A DNA stretch of 64,000 bases from Bryum argenteum (taxonomy: Eukaryota > Streptophyta > Bryopsida > Bryales > Bryaceae), in NCBI GenBank assembly GCA_037043015.1, contig CM073329.1, positions 10,370,648 through 10,434,647 on the forward strand, in the 5' to 3' direction. A program made the position numbers and the translations under genes. The notes beneath the pieces are model-generated. The model was not told the DNA's origin. It searched no databases and saw only the letters and a list, made by a program, of their open reading frames with translations. Positions 35,470-47,489 of this stretch are shown here, one piece after another. Each line of letters begins with the position of its first letter. The stretch's first letter is position 1.

Positions 35470-37113
35470 ATCTCCATCCACCCCATGTACAGCTCGACTC
35501 CCCATATAAAACCTCCTTGAGATTATAACCATAAAAGTTAACTACTTTTCTTTCCTACTGAAATCCTCAAAAACCCATTTCCCACTCAAAGGATTTTTGA
35601 GTTAAAACTCACTTTATAGAATTCCAATAACACTTTACAACAACCCAATCTGTCTACCTACAAAATTCAGCTATGACCATACTCGGAGAAATCCACGAAA
35701 AGCTCTTTGTTCACATAAACAACATATATACCCAATTCTTTTTCTAATGTCATGAGTCACTACGCTCTTTTCCACTTTAGAAGTGAACAAATCATTCTTA
35801 CACTTGGGTATGAAATTCTTCGAGAATTCACTAGGAAGATGAGGTGGCTTGCTCCTACAAGAAACCCCAAAACAAGAGAGAATTCTCCAAGACACGTGGC
35901 AAGATCTGATAGGACAGAGCCCCCAAAAGTGACGTGGATACAATGATTTGTCAGCAGAGAAGGAGAAGGGTAATAACCACACTCACTCCCATGCATATTC
36001 CATCCAAAAGTCAGTGTGACCAGAGCCATAACCACAAGCTACGGCCTAGCTAGTGGGGGGGGGGGGGCTATGAATGAGCAGGAGGGGTTGGAGGGAGGGG
36101 AGGGGGGGATTGTTGTTGGAGGGGGAGTGGAAGAAATCGTCCAACCTTGGTTGTCTTGTGTCTCGTGCCCGGGTGTACCGTAGTAGGGTCTCTCATGACG
36201 CCAAGCCCTGCTATGCTACTACCACCCTCCCTAGTTTCTGCATACACCACTACTGTACCCCTATTTGTTTATTTTTATCCCCTTGGCTACTGTATGAAAG
36301 ATCCTGATGTAGGCCCTTTTTGGAGGGAGGGTGAGGTTGCATGTATCAAAGAAAATTCCTTTCTCCATGCCCACTGGTATTTTTCTTCTTCTTCTCTGAG
36401 AATCGGGAAATACTTTCATTCCTTACTAACTAATATCCTATAGTTTCCTCGTCCAACCGGTTTTAGGTGATACTATCCCAGCAATTGTCTCATTTTACAC
36501 TGAGAATATAATTTTTTTTGTAAATTTCATCGGTTTTTGGCTAGTGTTTTCAAGATTCTAGCGGATGATGGGTCATTTTCATCGGCTGATAATGTACATT
36601 AAGCTTTGAGGCTGAGTATTCCGAAAATACACGGTCTAATGTACCGTTCACGATTTCGTATATATCGGACGACGTTTTCCTTCTTCAAAATGATAGAATG
36701 GACGATGATACTGAATGACTGTTGAACTTCTGGATCTGTGAATGCCCTGCAACTATCCACAGTAAAAATAATCGGCAAAGCAACTATCCGCAGTGAAAAT
36801 AATCGGCAAAGCGAGCCGATTGTGGAAAACAATCAAGCTCGAAATGAGCGGAATACGCAGCCTCAGAGCTTAACGAACTAACAATCCGTTTTTCCCGATC
36901 ATCGGCCCCGTGAGATAGCTAGGTTACCACTAGAAGTTTGAGGCCATCAAATCTTCTTCGTGGAACACTCATTCTACAAATCCGTCTTCTTGGAGGTTTG
37001 AGTAGGAGGAGTCTAAGGGTGTGAATTCTCTCTCGGCCAACACGGTTGTGTTGAGAGCGGTTGGAACACTCATTCTATTAGCACTGGTGGTGATGGGAAA
37101 AATTGTGGTATTA
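35470..37113. other. Intergenic, no gene recognised
   Basis: It includes a G-run (36054-36067) followed by a G-rich stretch to about 36130. At 36755-36815 there is a 25-30-bp direct duplication containing CAACTATCC, GCAGTGAAAATAATCGGCAA. GC-balanced stretches around 36550-36920 look less repetitive than the surroundings but contain no supportable frame. Confidence 0.4.
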
Positions 37114-38050
37114 TTAACCCCTAAAAATCCAGGGAAACCGATTCGGTTTTCTGAGATTTCGGGCAGCTCATTTTAAGCATTTAAATTGATATTTTTGCCT
37201 AAGATTTTTATTGGGTGCTCCCCATACCGTAATGTGTATGTGGTAAAATTTTCAAAGTCAACTTTTAATTTTATAACCTTCACCTAGAAATTTTAGGTTT
37301 CAAGTCCTAAACGGGCAATTTAATTTATTTATTATTATTATTTTTATTTTTTTTAGAAATATGTTCATTACCAAATTACTATTCAAATTCCAAAGTATCC
37401 GAAGTCAAAAAGTTTACCAATTTTACAAGGGCAGCCTCCAAAACTTTCAAAAACAATCTTCACAATTTCAAGTAATTTTACAATTTTTTCTTTCAAAAAT
37501 TGCCAAAATTCGAGATTTTGGATTTTTTCCAACTTTTTTTTTAAAAAAATTCACATTATCATAAATGCACCTTCTCACCGTCGAGATTTTTCTCAAACTA
37601 AATATATCTTACGTGGTGCTTGTTTTACTATATGGTTGTTTTTAGACCTTCTTTCATAAAATATTTTACATTAAGGTCAAAAAGTGGAATTGGTCTCTAA
37701 AATTTTGCATGAGCATACCCAACTTGATTACCTACATGAAAAAAAATGAGGGAAAAATATTTGGAGTAACAATCATCAAGTTGCCCTTGGCACCATTTAG
37801 ACAATGCCTCTCACGCAGCGGCAAAAAAAAGTGTTGGCCAAACTTTGATTGTTATGATCTCACAAATGGCAAACATCCAACGGTTGAAATTTTAACGAGT
37901 CCTTTGTATACAAGTTAGGTACAAGATCTTACGGTTCAAAGTCTAAAACCAGAAAAAAAAGTTTCTCCATTTCCCCATTTCCCAACGAAGGTGAAAAATG
38001 GCAGTTTTTGGTTTTGGAGGTCGAGGAAACCCCTGGATTTTTAGGGTTAA
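37114..38050 (+). mobile_element. TTAA-bounded non-autonomous element, family B
   Basis: It starts TTAACCCCTAAAAATCCAGG (TTAA at 37114-37117) and ends CCTGGATTTTTAGGGTTAA (TTAA at 38047-38050), giving terminal inverted repeats of about 17 bp. The interior phrase GGTGCTCCCCATACCG with GTATGTGGTAAAATTTTC is shared with the elements at 38518, 42601, 46887, 49693, 55623 and 56195. No transposase frame is present. Confidence 0.7.
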
Positions 38051-38517
38051 CAAGCTTTTCGCCAATGATGTCTCATTCTGTTTTGGTGGAAATTTACTTT
38101 AGTCTCTTTGGTGGAAAATTCATGTGGAATGAGTCATTTAGCTTGGTGAGAATATCACACTTGGAAAATTAGGATGGGAGTAGATTCTCCAATGATATGG
38201 AGATGTCTCGTTGAAGAATGAAATGTGGGCTTATACAGTAAAGAAGGTCACAAAGGGGATTTTAGTTAACTTGACCTCTAAGAGCCCAATCAACCATTTT
38301 ATAATCGATCCCGAATTTTGAGAAGCTGTACCCGACTTAAAAATAGACTTTTTTTTACTCATTTTTTTCTTTTGAAACAATTTTGTACTTTTCAAAAATT
38401 TGGAAAATTGAGACCACATCCAATTCACAAAACCTTGTTTGGATTTATAGATTGTGCACAAAAAGCTTCCAAACACAAACATGACAAGGTTTTCTTAGTA
38501 CTAGAAAATTCACTAAT

Positions 38518-39103
38518 TTAACCCCTAAAGATCCTTGGGTGTTTTTGGGAGCTTAAAACCTCAAAACTCCAATTCTCTACCTCTATGCACTTCAAGGGGT
38601 GCGAAACAATTTTTTTATTCTTTTCTTAACTTCCAACCGTAAGATCTTGTACCTAAGCCAATTTTCAGTATCTGATATAAAAATTGACCGTTGGATGTTT
38701 ACCATTTGAGAGATTATAACATCCAAAGTTTGTCTACGAAGTTTTTTTGGGCATTGTTGAGATTATTTTTGACACTTTAGGAGGCTGCCCTTGTAAAATT
38801 GGTACTCTTTTTGACTTGGGGCCCTTTGGAACTTAAGTAGTGATTTGGTCATGAACATATTTCCAAAAAAAAATCTCAAAAAAATACTAAATTTAAACTG
38901 CCCCAGTTCGGCTCGCAAACCAAGAATTGTTGTAGAAGACTCAAAAATTGGAATTTGGCTTTGTAAATTTTACCACATACACTTTGCAGTATAGGGAGCA
39001 CCCATTAAAAAATTTAGGCAAAAATATTACTTTTAACCTATTCATCTAAGCTGCCCAAAATAGCAAAAGCCCGATTTGGTCCTCTTGGATCTTTAGGGGT
39101 TAA
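38518..39103 (+). mobile_element. TTAA-bounded non-autonomous element, family C copy 1
   Basis: It starts TTAACCCCTAAAGATCC (TTAA 38518-38521) and ends GGATCTTTAGGGGTTAA (TTAA 39100-39103), so 17 bp are perfectly inverted at the ends. At 586 bp it is the cleanest short member. Copies of the same family are at 46887-47473, in split form at 42601-44610 (inverted), and degraded at 55623-56198. Non-coding. Confidence 0.8.
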
Positions 39104-39924
39104 GAAACTAATAGTGTTCCTCTCTATTATTAGCCTTTCCCTATTTTTATTATATGATATGTGATTTTGAGCCAATCATTTCCAATTACTAACGATAAAG
39201 AGTATATTTTTGAAGTTGTTTTTAGGATACTAACGTGGAAACATTTTGAAAAAACATTTGGCCTATAACCCTCAAGGTAGTAGCACTCTTTTTACCTAGG
39301 CCCTTGAAGTCAATGCATAGAGTTACCTCTTTCCCAAACCCACATTCAAAATAACTTCGTTTATGGCTTTCAAATATGGCCAAGTCAAGTCACCATAGAG
39401 CTTCTCCTTCAGAGGTCAAATGCATGTGAAGGCTCTGTGTACTCACATGTGTTCATGCAAAATAGGTCATGTACTTGAATCTTGACTAGTACTCTCCATG
39501 TTTATATTAGGTGAGGGCCAACTTTCGCACTCAAGATTCTTTACAAAATACAACAAATTCCCCAAAATTTGCAGGGTCCATTTCTGTTGTTTTCCAGATT
39601 ACCTAACATCTAAGTTTTCATTTTTTAATATTAAACACCAAGGCTGAGAATAAAGAATGCAAACATATTTGAACCACTACTAGGAAATAATGGAATAACA
39701 GATGGAGGAGGAGAAGGTACAGGGGGGTCCTTGGCGGATGCAGACATTTACTGGACAAGAGTAGAACAAGGCAACAAGCAGTACAGAAAAGGGTGTGATC
39801 ATTTCCAAGCGCAGTAGTAGTAGTACCTTTGGCCATGGTACAGTACCCTCCTAGCTAGCTAGTTACTACTTTGTAAGTAGCCTCTGTCCCTGCAAGCGCA
39901 AGTTGATGGATGTTGAAATGGGTT

Positions 39925-40770
39925 TTTCTTTTTTCCGTCACCTTTTCCACTCGGCCCGGACACCCTCGCCCGGGCCCTCAAAATTCTGGTCCTTCCATGG
40001 AAGTAGGTACTACCCCCCCCCCCCCTTGGCGGAGCTAACATACTATTTGCACCCCCCTAAGGTAGTCTCTTACATACCCTCCTTTTCACTCGGCCGGGAC
40101 ACCCCCCCCCCCTGCCCTTGCCGGGCCCTCGAAATTCTGGTCCTTCTCCGGGAGGAGGTACTACCCCCCCCCCCCCCTGGCGGAGCTAACATGCTATTTG
40201 CACCCCTCTAAGGTAGTCTCTTACATACCCTCCCTTTCACTCGGCCGGGGCACCCGGACCCCGCCCTCGCCGGGCCCTCAAAATTCTGCAATGCACTGGT
40301 CTTTCTCCGGGAGGAGGTACTACCCCCCCTGGCGGAGCGAACATACTATTTGCACCCCCTCTAAAGGCCACTTTATACTTGGGACCGGATTGAGGGCCGG
40401 CCCAAATTCTTCAAATTTCAACCAATAGGATGGCTCGATTCTTTCAAATGGGGCCCAAGGGTTTTGTACTAGGGACTCCAATTTATCCTATGTGGCACTG
40501 TTTTGGCGCCAAAATGTTTGGGCCCAAGTGATGCAATTGGAACAAGGTTTACCATGGCCCGAACTTCCCAACTTGGGCCGTTGAATCCGACCCACTCTCC
40601 GGTCAGCCCCAGCTTGTGTATAAAGTGGGCCTAAGGTAGTCTCTCTCACATACCCTCTCTTTCACTCCGCCGGGACACCCACCCCCGCCCTCAATATTCT
40701 GGTCCTTCTCTGGGAGGAGGTACTACCCCCCTGGAGGAGCTAACATACTATTTGCACTAGTCTCTTACAT
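39925..40770. repeat. C-rich tandem array of about 150-bp units
   Basis: Units containing CACTCGGCC, GGGCCCTC, AATTCTGGTCCTTC, GGAGGAGGTACTAC and a C-run recur at about 39930, 40080 and 40231. A fourth, displaced copy begins at about 40660 after roughly 280 bp of other sequence. Each unit carries an 8-16-nt C-run whose length varies. The 100-aa frame across the units is repeat-driven. Confidence 0.8.
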
Positions 40771-42039
40771 ACCCTCCCGCTTTCTGTGATTTTATTGGAT
40801 TGCGTGTAATTGACAATTGTACTATTCCGAATCCATAGCACCAGACGGGTGTCTGTCTTGTTTCATGGCCAACTTCCCTTTGTTCCATTCCCTTCTCCCA
40901 CCACCGCCTTCAGACACGTCCTAAAGGTATGATTTATTAAAAAATTATGACGCACACCTTTCGACATATATGCGCCATTCAATCTTTAAGTATTCATGTG
41001 AGGTGTTATGCATATCTGAAAGGAGATGTCGTGGTGTACATGGGCCGAGATTCCAATATGAACTCGGAGATTGAAGTCATTTGGAGGAGTACTTTACATG
41101 GGGCGGAGCATGGTTACCAAACTACGAGGAATGTTCTATACTTGTGGTTTCAAGAATCTTCCATATACATACAATTTTGTTGTACTTATAATGTCAAGCA
41201 TAAGTGAGCTTTAAGATTTGAATGTTTTTTTGTTTATGGTTTTGAAGGCGATTTTATAGTGAATGGTGAGTTTTTACGTTTGTTCTAGACTAGAATTACA
41301 ATAAATAATGTGGCATAACTTCGATATTAATTCTTGGAATGAGTATGCATGTCATGTATGTGAAGTTTTGACACTCTTACGGGGAGGATACAATCAGAAA
41401 ATTGTATATTGTTTCCTTCATGTGCACAAGTTTTTTTGACAATGAACTTCTCCTTTGAGGTTTGCTTAGGAAAAACTTGACTTCACACATAAATATGCAC
41501 ATCATGGACTTTAGGGATGCTAAGATATTCAGATTTTTATAAAATATGAGAGAGGTCAAAAATATATGTTAGATATAAAATTATGTATTGTACAACTGAA
41601 GACAACAAGACAATAATGTCAAGTCAACATTGCCTTTTTCTCTATTGACCATCTAATATTGGAATTAAAAATCACCTATTTCTGACTTCTTGTAAGAAAT
41701 ATTGTACATACCATGAAACATGAAGAAAGTATGAAACCATCATCAAGAAGAAGAAATAATGTTGAGTTGCACTAACTTGTGCACTTGGTGTATACCAAAA
41801 TATTTTTGGTGAACGTCTTAAGAATTGTTGTCCTTGTGAGAAAGAAAGAGGAGTTGACCCAAGTACCTACAATCTCAAGTTTTGATCAATGTGTGCCTTC
41901 ATTAGAAGTTTTTTGAGCTACAGTCAAGAACACACCACACCAATGGTCAACTGTGAAGATAAATGATAAAATGTCATGGTTGCTCATATGGCAACACTTT
42001 TTTGAGAAGGAATCCTTTCAAAGATGGAGTTTCGTGTTT
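40771..42039. other. Intergenic, no gene recognised
   Basis: AT-rich. A phrase near 41108-41160 (GGTTACCAAACTACGAGGAA followed by TGTTCTAT and CAAGAATCTTCC) recurs in diverged form near 46650 and 51445-51500, showing another dispersed repeat whose borders I could not define. Confidence 0.35.
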
Positions 42040-42570
42040 ATACTCGAGAGGTCAAACAAGAAACTCCACCTTCAAAGAACCATTTATATAATAGCCTTAG
42101 AACTATGTTGTTAAGCCTAAGTTCACAATTATAATCATGGATTTCAACAATTACATGAAGGTCGTGGTGTGTAGTCATTGTGATTAAAATTAGACAAGGA
42201 TTTGTGTCCTTACAGCCATGGGTTCTAAAGATCACACCAAGGTTATCATCATCTTATCAATTAACATAAACTCCCCTCATTAAACATTGGGTTCTAACGA
42301 TCACACCAAGGTTATCATCATTTATCACTTAACATAAAATCACCTCATTAAACATTGGGTTCTAACAATCACACCAAGGTTTTGGTGTGTACACTTGTTA
42401 TCATAAGATTAATTTTAGGCCCATTTTTCCATAAGTAATATTTGTGCTACCTTGTTAGAGGCAAACGATCACACTCAACGACTCAAACTCTAATTACAAC
42501 GTCGAATGATTACTCAATTTAGTGAAAAATATGACCAACATAAGAAAGTTGTTGTTTCATACATGGTAAA
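42040..42570 (+). repeat. Partial copy of the GATCACACCAAGG repeat family
   Basis: It carries three imperfect units of about 65-70 bp with TTGGGTTCTAACGATCACAC (42215-42385). It ends with the same phrases (CGATCACACTCAACGACTCA, GACCAACATAAGAAAGTTGT) that terminate the larger copies at 60450-61790 and, inverted, 47490-49230. Confidence 0.6.
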
Positions 42571-42600
42571 TCTTTTTGTGTATTTCTTTTTCTTGTGATT

Positions 42601-44610
42601 TTAGTCGGTGCTCCCTATACTGCAAAGTGTATGTCGTAAAATTTGCAAAGCCAAATTTCAATTTTTAAGTCTTCTACGACAATTCTTGTTTTACGAGCCG
42701 AACTGGAGCAGTTTTGTCGCGACCCTAATTACTCCAACTCTTCTTTTTCTTAGTGAGCCTTACTTGGTAGCGGAATCACGGCTCACTTAGTTGGTAGCAA
42801 CCGGCCACGACTTTGCTAACACTTGCATGTGCCCCACACACACAATGTTAGCACCATTCTAAGTCAAGGTGTCCAACCCACCTTGACTCCATAACTCATT
42901 ATCCGGTACTCATTACCCGGAACTCCCACCAACACATGGGTATGCCAACCCGGAACTCCCACCAACACATGGGCATGCCGCCACTTGGTGCACGGGGCGG
43001 CCTTCCACACATGTCCAAGCTCCCAAGGGTGCTACTAATCACCCCGGAGCTAACCGCCTTATCCATTGTCCAACTTCCCACTAGTCCCCTTCCACTCTTG
43101 TTTCTCACCCCATTCGGGACTTTGCCAGTAAATCCTCCCGGAATCCGGCACTAGTTTTCCCGGGGACTAGTTTGGAGCGGGACTCTTTCCAACCCAATGT
43201 TGCGGGATGCTCAAGAAAGCATCCCACAATGCCCAAGATGTAGAAGTGAGGCTTCCTTTCCACGCCTCACCTTCGGAGCCATTCCGGTCACTCCAGGGAA
43301 CCGCACTATTTATCACGGGGACTAACTTGGAGAGGGACACTTCCCAACCCCATGTTTAGAGATGCTCCAAAGCACTCTCCATTTTCCACAAGGTGCGGGA
43401 GTGAGGCCCCATCCCAAGCCTCACCCCTTGGAGCCACCCCGGCTCCTCAAGGCACCATGTGCAGAGTGAGGAGGAGACCACCCCTCCTCATAGTACTCTC
43501 TGAGTCTTGTAGGGCCCCCTCTTGTGTTGAGGGGCCTTCCGTGACACACTTTTGTTTTGGAAGACCACCCGTTTTTGCCTTAGTCTCAAAAACGGGCCGT
43601 ATCTTCTTCTCGGGCTAACTTGTAGCTCAGTTATCCAAATGGGACGTGCGAGCCCATTTTCGATATCTACTCTTCGAGTAGATGTCGATGGAGTCCTTAC
43701 TTGTCCCAATCGGAGCTTCCATGTGGGAGCTATGCTCCTCTGAACATTCGGGAGTCCCGGGAGCCAGCAGTCCCGGAGTCCCGAAGTCCCGATGCTTTGG
43801 AGAGCCATATCTCCCAAAGCATTGCTTTGCTCCTCACGAGCCTTAACATTTTGGAAAGCTCTTGTCTAGAGCTTTCCAAAGACATGCAACATGCCGCCAT
43901 CCATGAGGGACGACATTTTGAGTCCCGAAAGGCAACACTCCCGAGTCCCGGAGTGTCCCGGAACGCGCTCCAACTTTGGAGAGTCATATCTCATGACTCA
44001 CAACTCCAAATTGCGCGTTCTTTGGACCCATGGATGCGTGCTCAAACAAGGTTTCCAACCATGTAAGACACGCCACCAAGTTCGTCCCAAGCACGACGCC
44101 ATTGCGTGCTGTTTGCTCGGGACTCCCCTTGGTCACTTCACCTTGTCTCTTGCCAAGCCCGGGGCGTCACTCCCGGGGTCCTCTCGGCTCACCACGGTGT
44201 TCGGGCATCCTTTGGAAAGGGATGTGACAAGTTTAGTATTTTTTTTGAGAATTTCTTTTTGGAAATATGTTCATAACCAAATCACTACTTAAGTTCCAAT
44301 GGGCCCCAAGCCACAAAGAGTACCAATTTTACAAGGGCAGCCTCTAAAAGTGTCAAAAATAATCTCAACAATGCCCAAAAAACATTTCGTACACAAACTT
44401 TGGATGTTACGATCTCTCAAATGGTAAACATCCAACGGTCAATTTTTAGATAATTTTCTAAAAATTGACTTACGTACAAGATCTTACGGTTGAAAGTTAA
44501 AAAAAAACAATAAACAAAATCGTTTCGCACCCCTTGAAGTGCATAGAGGTAGAAAAGTGGAGTTTGAGGTTTCAAGCTCCTAAAAACACACAAGGATCTT
44601 TAGGGGTTAA
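42601..44610 (-). mobile_element. Family C element, 5'-degraded and split by a solo LTR
   Basis: The right end GGATCTTTAGGGGTTAA (TTAA at 44607-44610) and the interior match 38518-39103 in inverted orientation. The left part begins inside the family sequence (GGTGCTCCCTATACTGCAAA at about 42607), so roughly 90 bp of the left end is gone. The solo LTR at 42715-44229 interrupts it; removing the LTR and one copy of the AGTTT duplication restores continuity with the family sequence. Confidence 0.75.
42715..44229. mobile_element. Solo LTR, 1.5 kb, with 5-bp target duplication
   Basis: It begins TGTCGCGACCC and ends GGGATGTGACA, the TG...CA ends of an LTR, and is flanked by AGTTT on both sides (42710-42714 and 44230-44234). 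It is much more GC-rich than its surroundings and contains local AGTCCCG repeats (about 43745-43795 and 43920-43965). No gag, pol or primer-binding site is present, so it is a solo LTR formed by recombination. The TGTCGCGAC start is common among plant Ty3-type LTRs, but the class is not proven. The 60-133-aa frames inside it are not genes. Confidence 0.8.
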
Positions 44611-46886
44611 ACAAAGGCAAGTTGAAAAAAAGAACAAATCTTTCAATTGACCCCCTAATTGTTTTGTATCTTTTTCAACAATTCATCCTTAACCTTAAAT
44701 AAATATGTATTGAGCAAAAATTCTAGACCAACCGATGACCTTCTCGACCTCATGATACACACCCCAAAGCCTTGAACATTCTCACTACACCACTTTGGCA
44801 GTAATTCTCTAATGGGTTCTTTCGAAACTTCTATGAATTGACAAGACTTTTCGATTAGCTCAACCCCTTTCAATCCTCTTTTTGGGATAATTAAATTAAC
44901 AAAATAGTAAAACAAATGGCCACAAAGGGTCCTTAATTAGCTTGACCCCTGAAGGAGAAGCTCTACAGTGACCTCCAAGGTGGCGATATTTGAAATTGTG
45001 AATAATTTCTCCTGCAATATAATATATTTCAAGAAATCCGGCCGTAGAAATTTGTTCATAAGTATCTAAATAGTCTACCATTTTTTATCAAATTTCACCA
45101 TACCAATCTTAAGTTATTTTTAACTAAAGTTTCATTTTTTGCATGAACAATATATCTTTTTTAACCCTCAAAGCAGCGAGGCACGATTTCAGCGTTGTAC
45201 CCTCTTTTGCTGCAAGCTAATATGTTTCACTATATAATATGTTTTGGAGATTGTAACTGTAGGATCTAGTACCTAACTTGTAAATGATAATGTACACCAG
45301 ATCTCAATCTAAAATTCCTCTTCATTTGTAAGATTGTAGTGTTCAAAGTTGAAAAAAATGTTTTTTTGATAAGTGCTTTGAAGTCCAAAAATAACCATTT
45401 TGAAAGTAAACTTGATCTCAACCTGTTCAAATTCTTGTTTTGAGGAAAGTTAGGTACATGTACAGTACATATAATTTACACCCTCATGCGACACAAAAAC
45501 GTAGAGAAAAGCTTGATTTTTCACATAGGTGTATGCTGAGATTCAAAACAAAGACCTATTTTTTTAACTATTTGAAAGGAATATGAAAAATTATCAACTA
45601 GATAATCCAAATGGTGAAAACGAACCGTGGAACATTCTTTACCCATACAAAAAACAAAATCCGAAAAAATGTAAAATCTCAAATTTTAGTGAATTTTTGA
45701 AGAAACTGCGATCTAATTGTTGTTGGACAAAATTTTGAGAATGTATGGGGATATTCTGCACTTTTGGTCACATCTGAGCATGCCCTCATAGTGTTTTCAA
45801 ACTTTGAGAGTGAATATCTCCTAAAGTATGAGGAATTTTGAAACTTGAATGGTCTTGTTGAAAAGGTATACAGAAACTCTATAATTTGTAACAAGTCACA
45901 AATTCTAACAAACTAAATATAGTAGGTCAAGAGGCTAACCAAAGTCACTCGGCCATATTTTGTCCACCTCAAACTTTGTGGGTCAACCCCTATATGTCTC
46001 AAAGTATCTTTGCAGCGAGTAAAAACAATGTATTTCTTTTTCTTGTATTTGAAATGGATCCACACCTTGATTGGGTTTCATCTCAATAGAGAAGTTGGAA
46101 TATAAATTTACGAAGTTCTAGTGAGCTATTGAAATCCCAGTTTGAAGCTTCGTGTTGATAGCAAATGCCACTTATATGCCATCGTATCTACAATCCCAAT
46201 GGGACGTGTAGGGGCTAAGCAATGTGGTCGATTTTGACTTTTAGGTGTGAAAAATTGGTTCTTAAATTTATCTTTTATTTTTTTTTAAAAAGACTGATGG
46301 GTATGAAGGGAATTGGAGTTGCAAGCAATCCAGTTTGACAATCACAACTGTACAAGGGGCGAGGGGTTACTGTACGTATGAGGAAAGCATGGGCAAGCAG
46401 GGGATTGTGATGGGAAGGAAGGAAGGGAGAACTTGCATTGCTTGGTGCCACATAATCTGACTCATCACTGATCACCAAAATAAGGGATGTCACACATTGC
46501 ACCCTGCCTGCCTCTCACTGTCCATGCTCATCATTCAAGAGTATGTAACCCTAATTTCATTCTCTCTTTTTCCAACTTCTAGACAACAATCAATCAGGGT
46601 CGCTTTACATGGGCAGTTCAAACTCTTTTGTCAAAGTGCTTCAAGGTCTTCACCATGGTTACTAGAGTACAAAGAATGTTCGGGGAATCTTTCACACACA
46701 TACGATTTTTGTGTACCTCCGTAGTATTTAGAATATTCGGATGATGGGTATCTTCAAGTACAAAAATAACTCATACGGACATATGAATTCAGTAAGAAGT
46801 ATGTAGCCAACACTTTGAAAATACATGAATATTCTTGTACCCCTGTAACCTTGGTCTTCAAACAAAAACTTGAATTATGAAAGTCT
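44611..46886. other. Intergenic repeat-derived DNA, no gene recognised
   Basis: It contains another TTAACCCTCAAAG start near 45162 and interior phrases at 45780-45850 (CTCCTAAAGTATGAGGAATT) that reappear inverted near 60145-60190. The segment 45160-46217 may be one old element ending GTAGGGGCTAAG. Frames of 60-90 aa have no domains. Confidence 0.4.
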
Positions 46887-47473
46887 TTAACCCCTAACTC
46901 TCCTTGGTGATTTTTGGGAGCTTGAAACCTCAAAACTGCGATTCTCTACCTCTAAGCACTCGTGGGGGTGTGAACCAATTTCTTTTCCTTTTTTAAAACT
47001 TCCAACCGTAAGATCTTGTACCTAAGAATATGCTTGATTATTGTTCCAAAAATTGACCGTTGGATGTTTACCATTTGAGAGATCGTAACATCCAAAGTTT
47101 GTCTCCCAAGTTTTTTTGGGCATTGCAAAGATTGGTTTTGAAGTTTTTGGTCGCTGCCCTTGTAAAATTGGTAAACTTTTTGACTTGAGTCACTTTGAAA
47201 TTTGAGTAGTGATGTAGTAATGAACATGTTCCCAAAAAAAATAATTTAAAAAGTAACTTTTTTAAGCTGCCCCATCTCGGCTCGCAACCCAAGGATCTTC
47301 CTAGAAGACTAAAAAATTGGAATTTGACTTTGCAAATTTTACCACATACACTTTGCAGTATAAGGAGGACCCAATAAAACTCTTAGGCAAAAATATTACT
47401 TCTAACCCCTTCATCTAGGCTGCTCAGAATTGAAAAAACCCATTTCGAGCCTCTAGGAGAGTTAGGGGTTTAA
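46887..47473 (+). mobile_element. TTAA-bounded non-autonomous element, family C copy 2
   Basis: It starts TTAACCCCTAACTCTCC (TTAA 46887-46890) and ends GGAGAGTTAGGGGTTTAA (one extra T; TTAA at 47470-47473). The length and the order of interior phrases are the same as 38518-39103. Its ends differ from that copy at matching positions in both terminal repeats (CTCTCC against AGATCC), so the two ends co-vary. Non-coding. Confidence 0.78.
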
Positions 47474-47489
47474 AAAGAATGATACAATG

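Noticed and set aside
43352..44292. Several frames of 88-133 aa at 43.3-44.3 kb as genes
   Set aside because: They lie inside the solo LTR and overlap on both strands; GC-rich composition explains the lack of stops.
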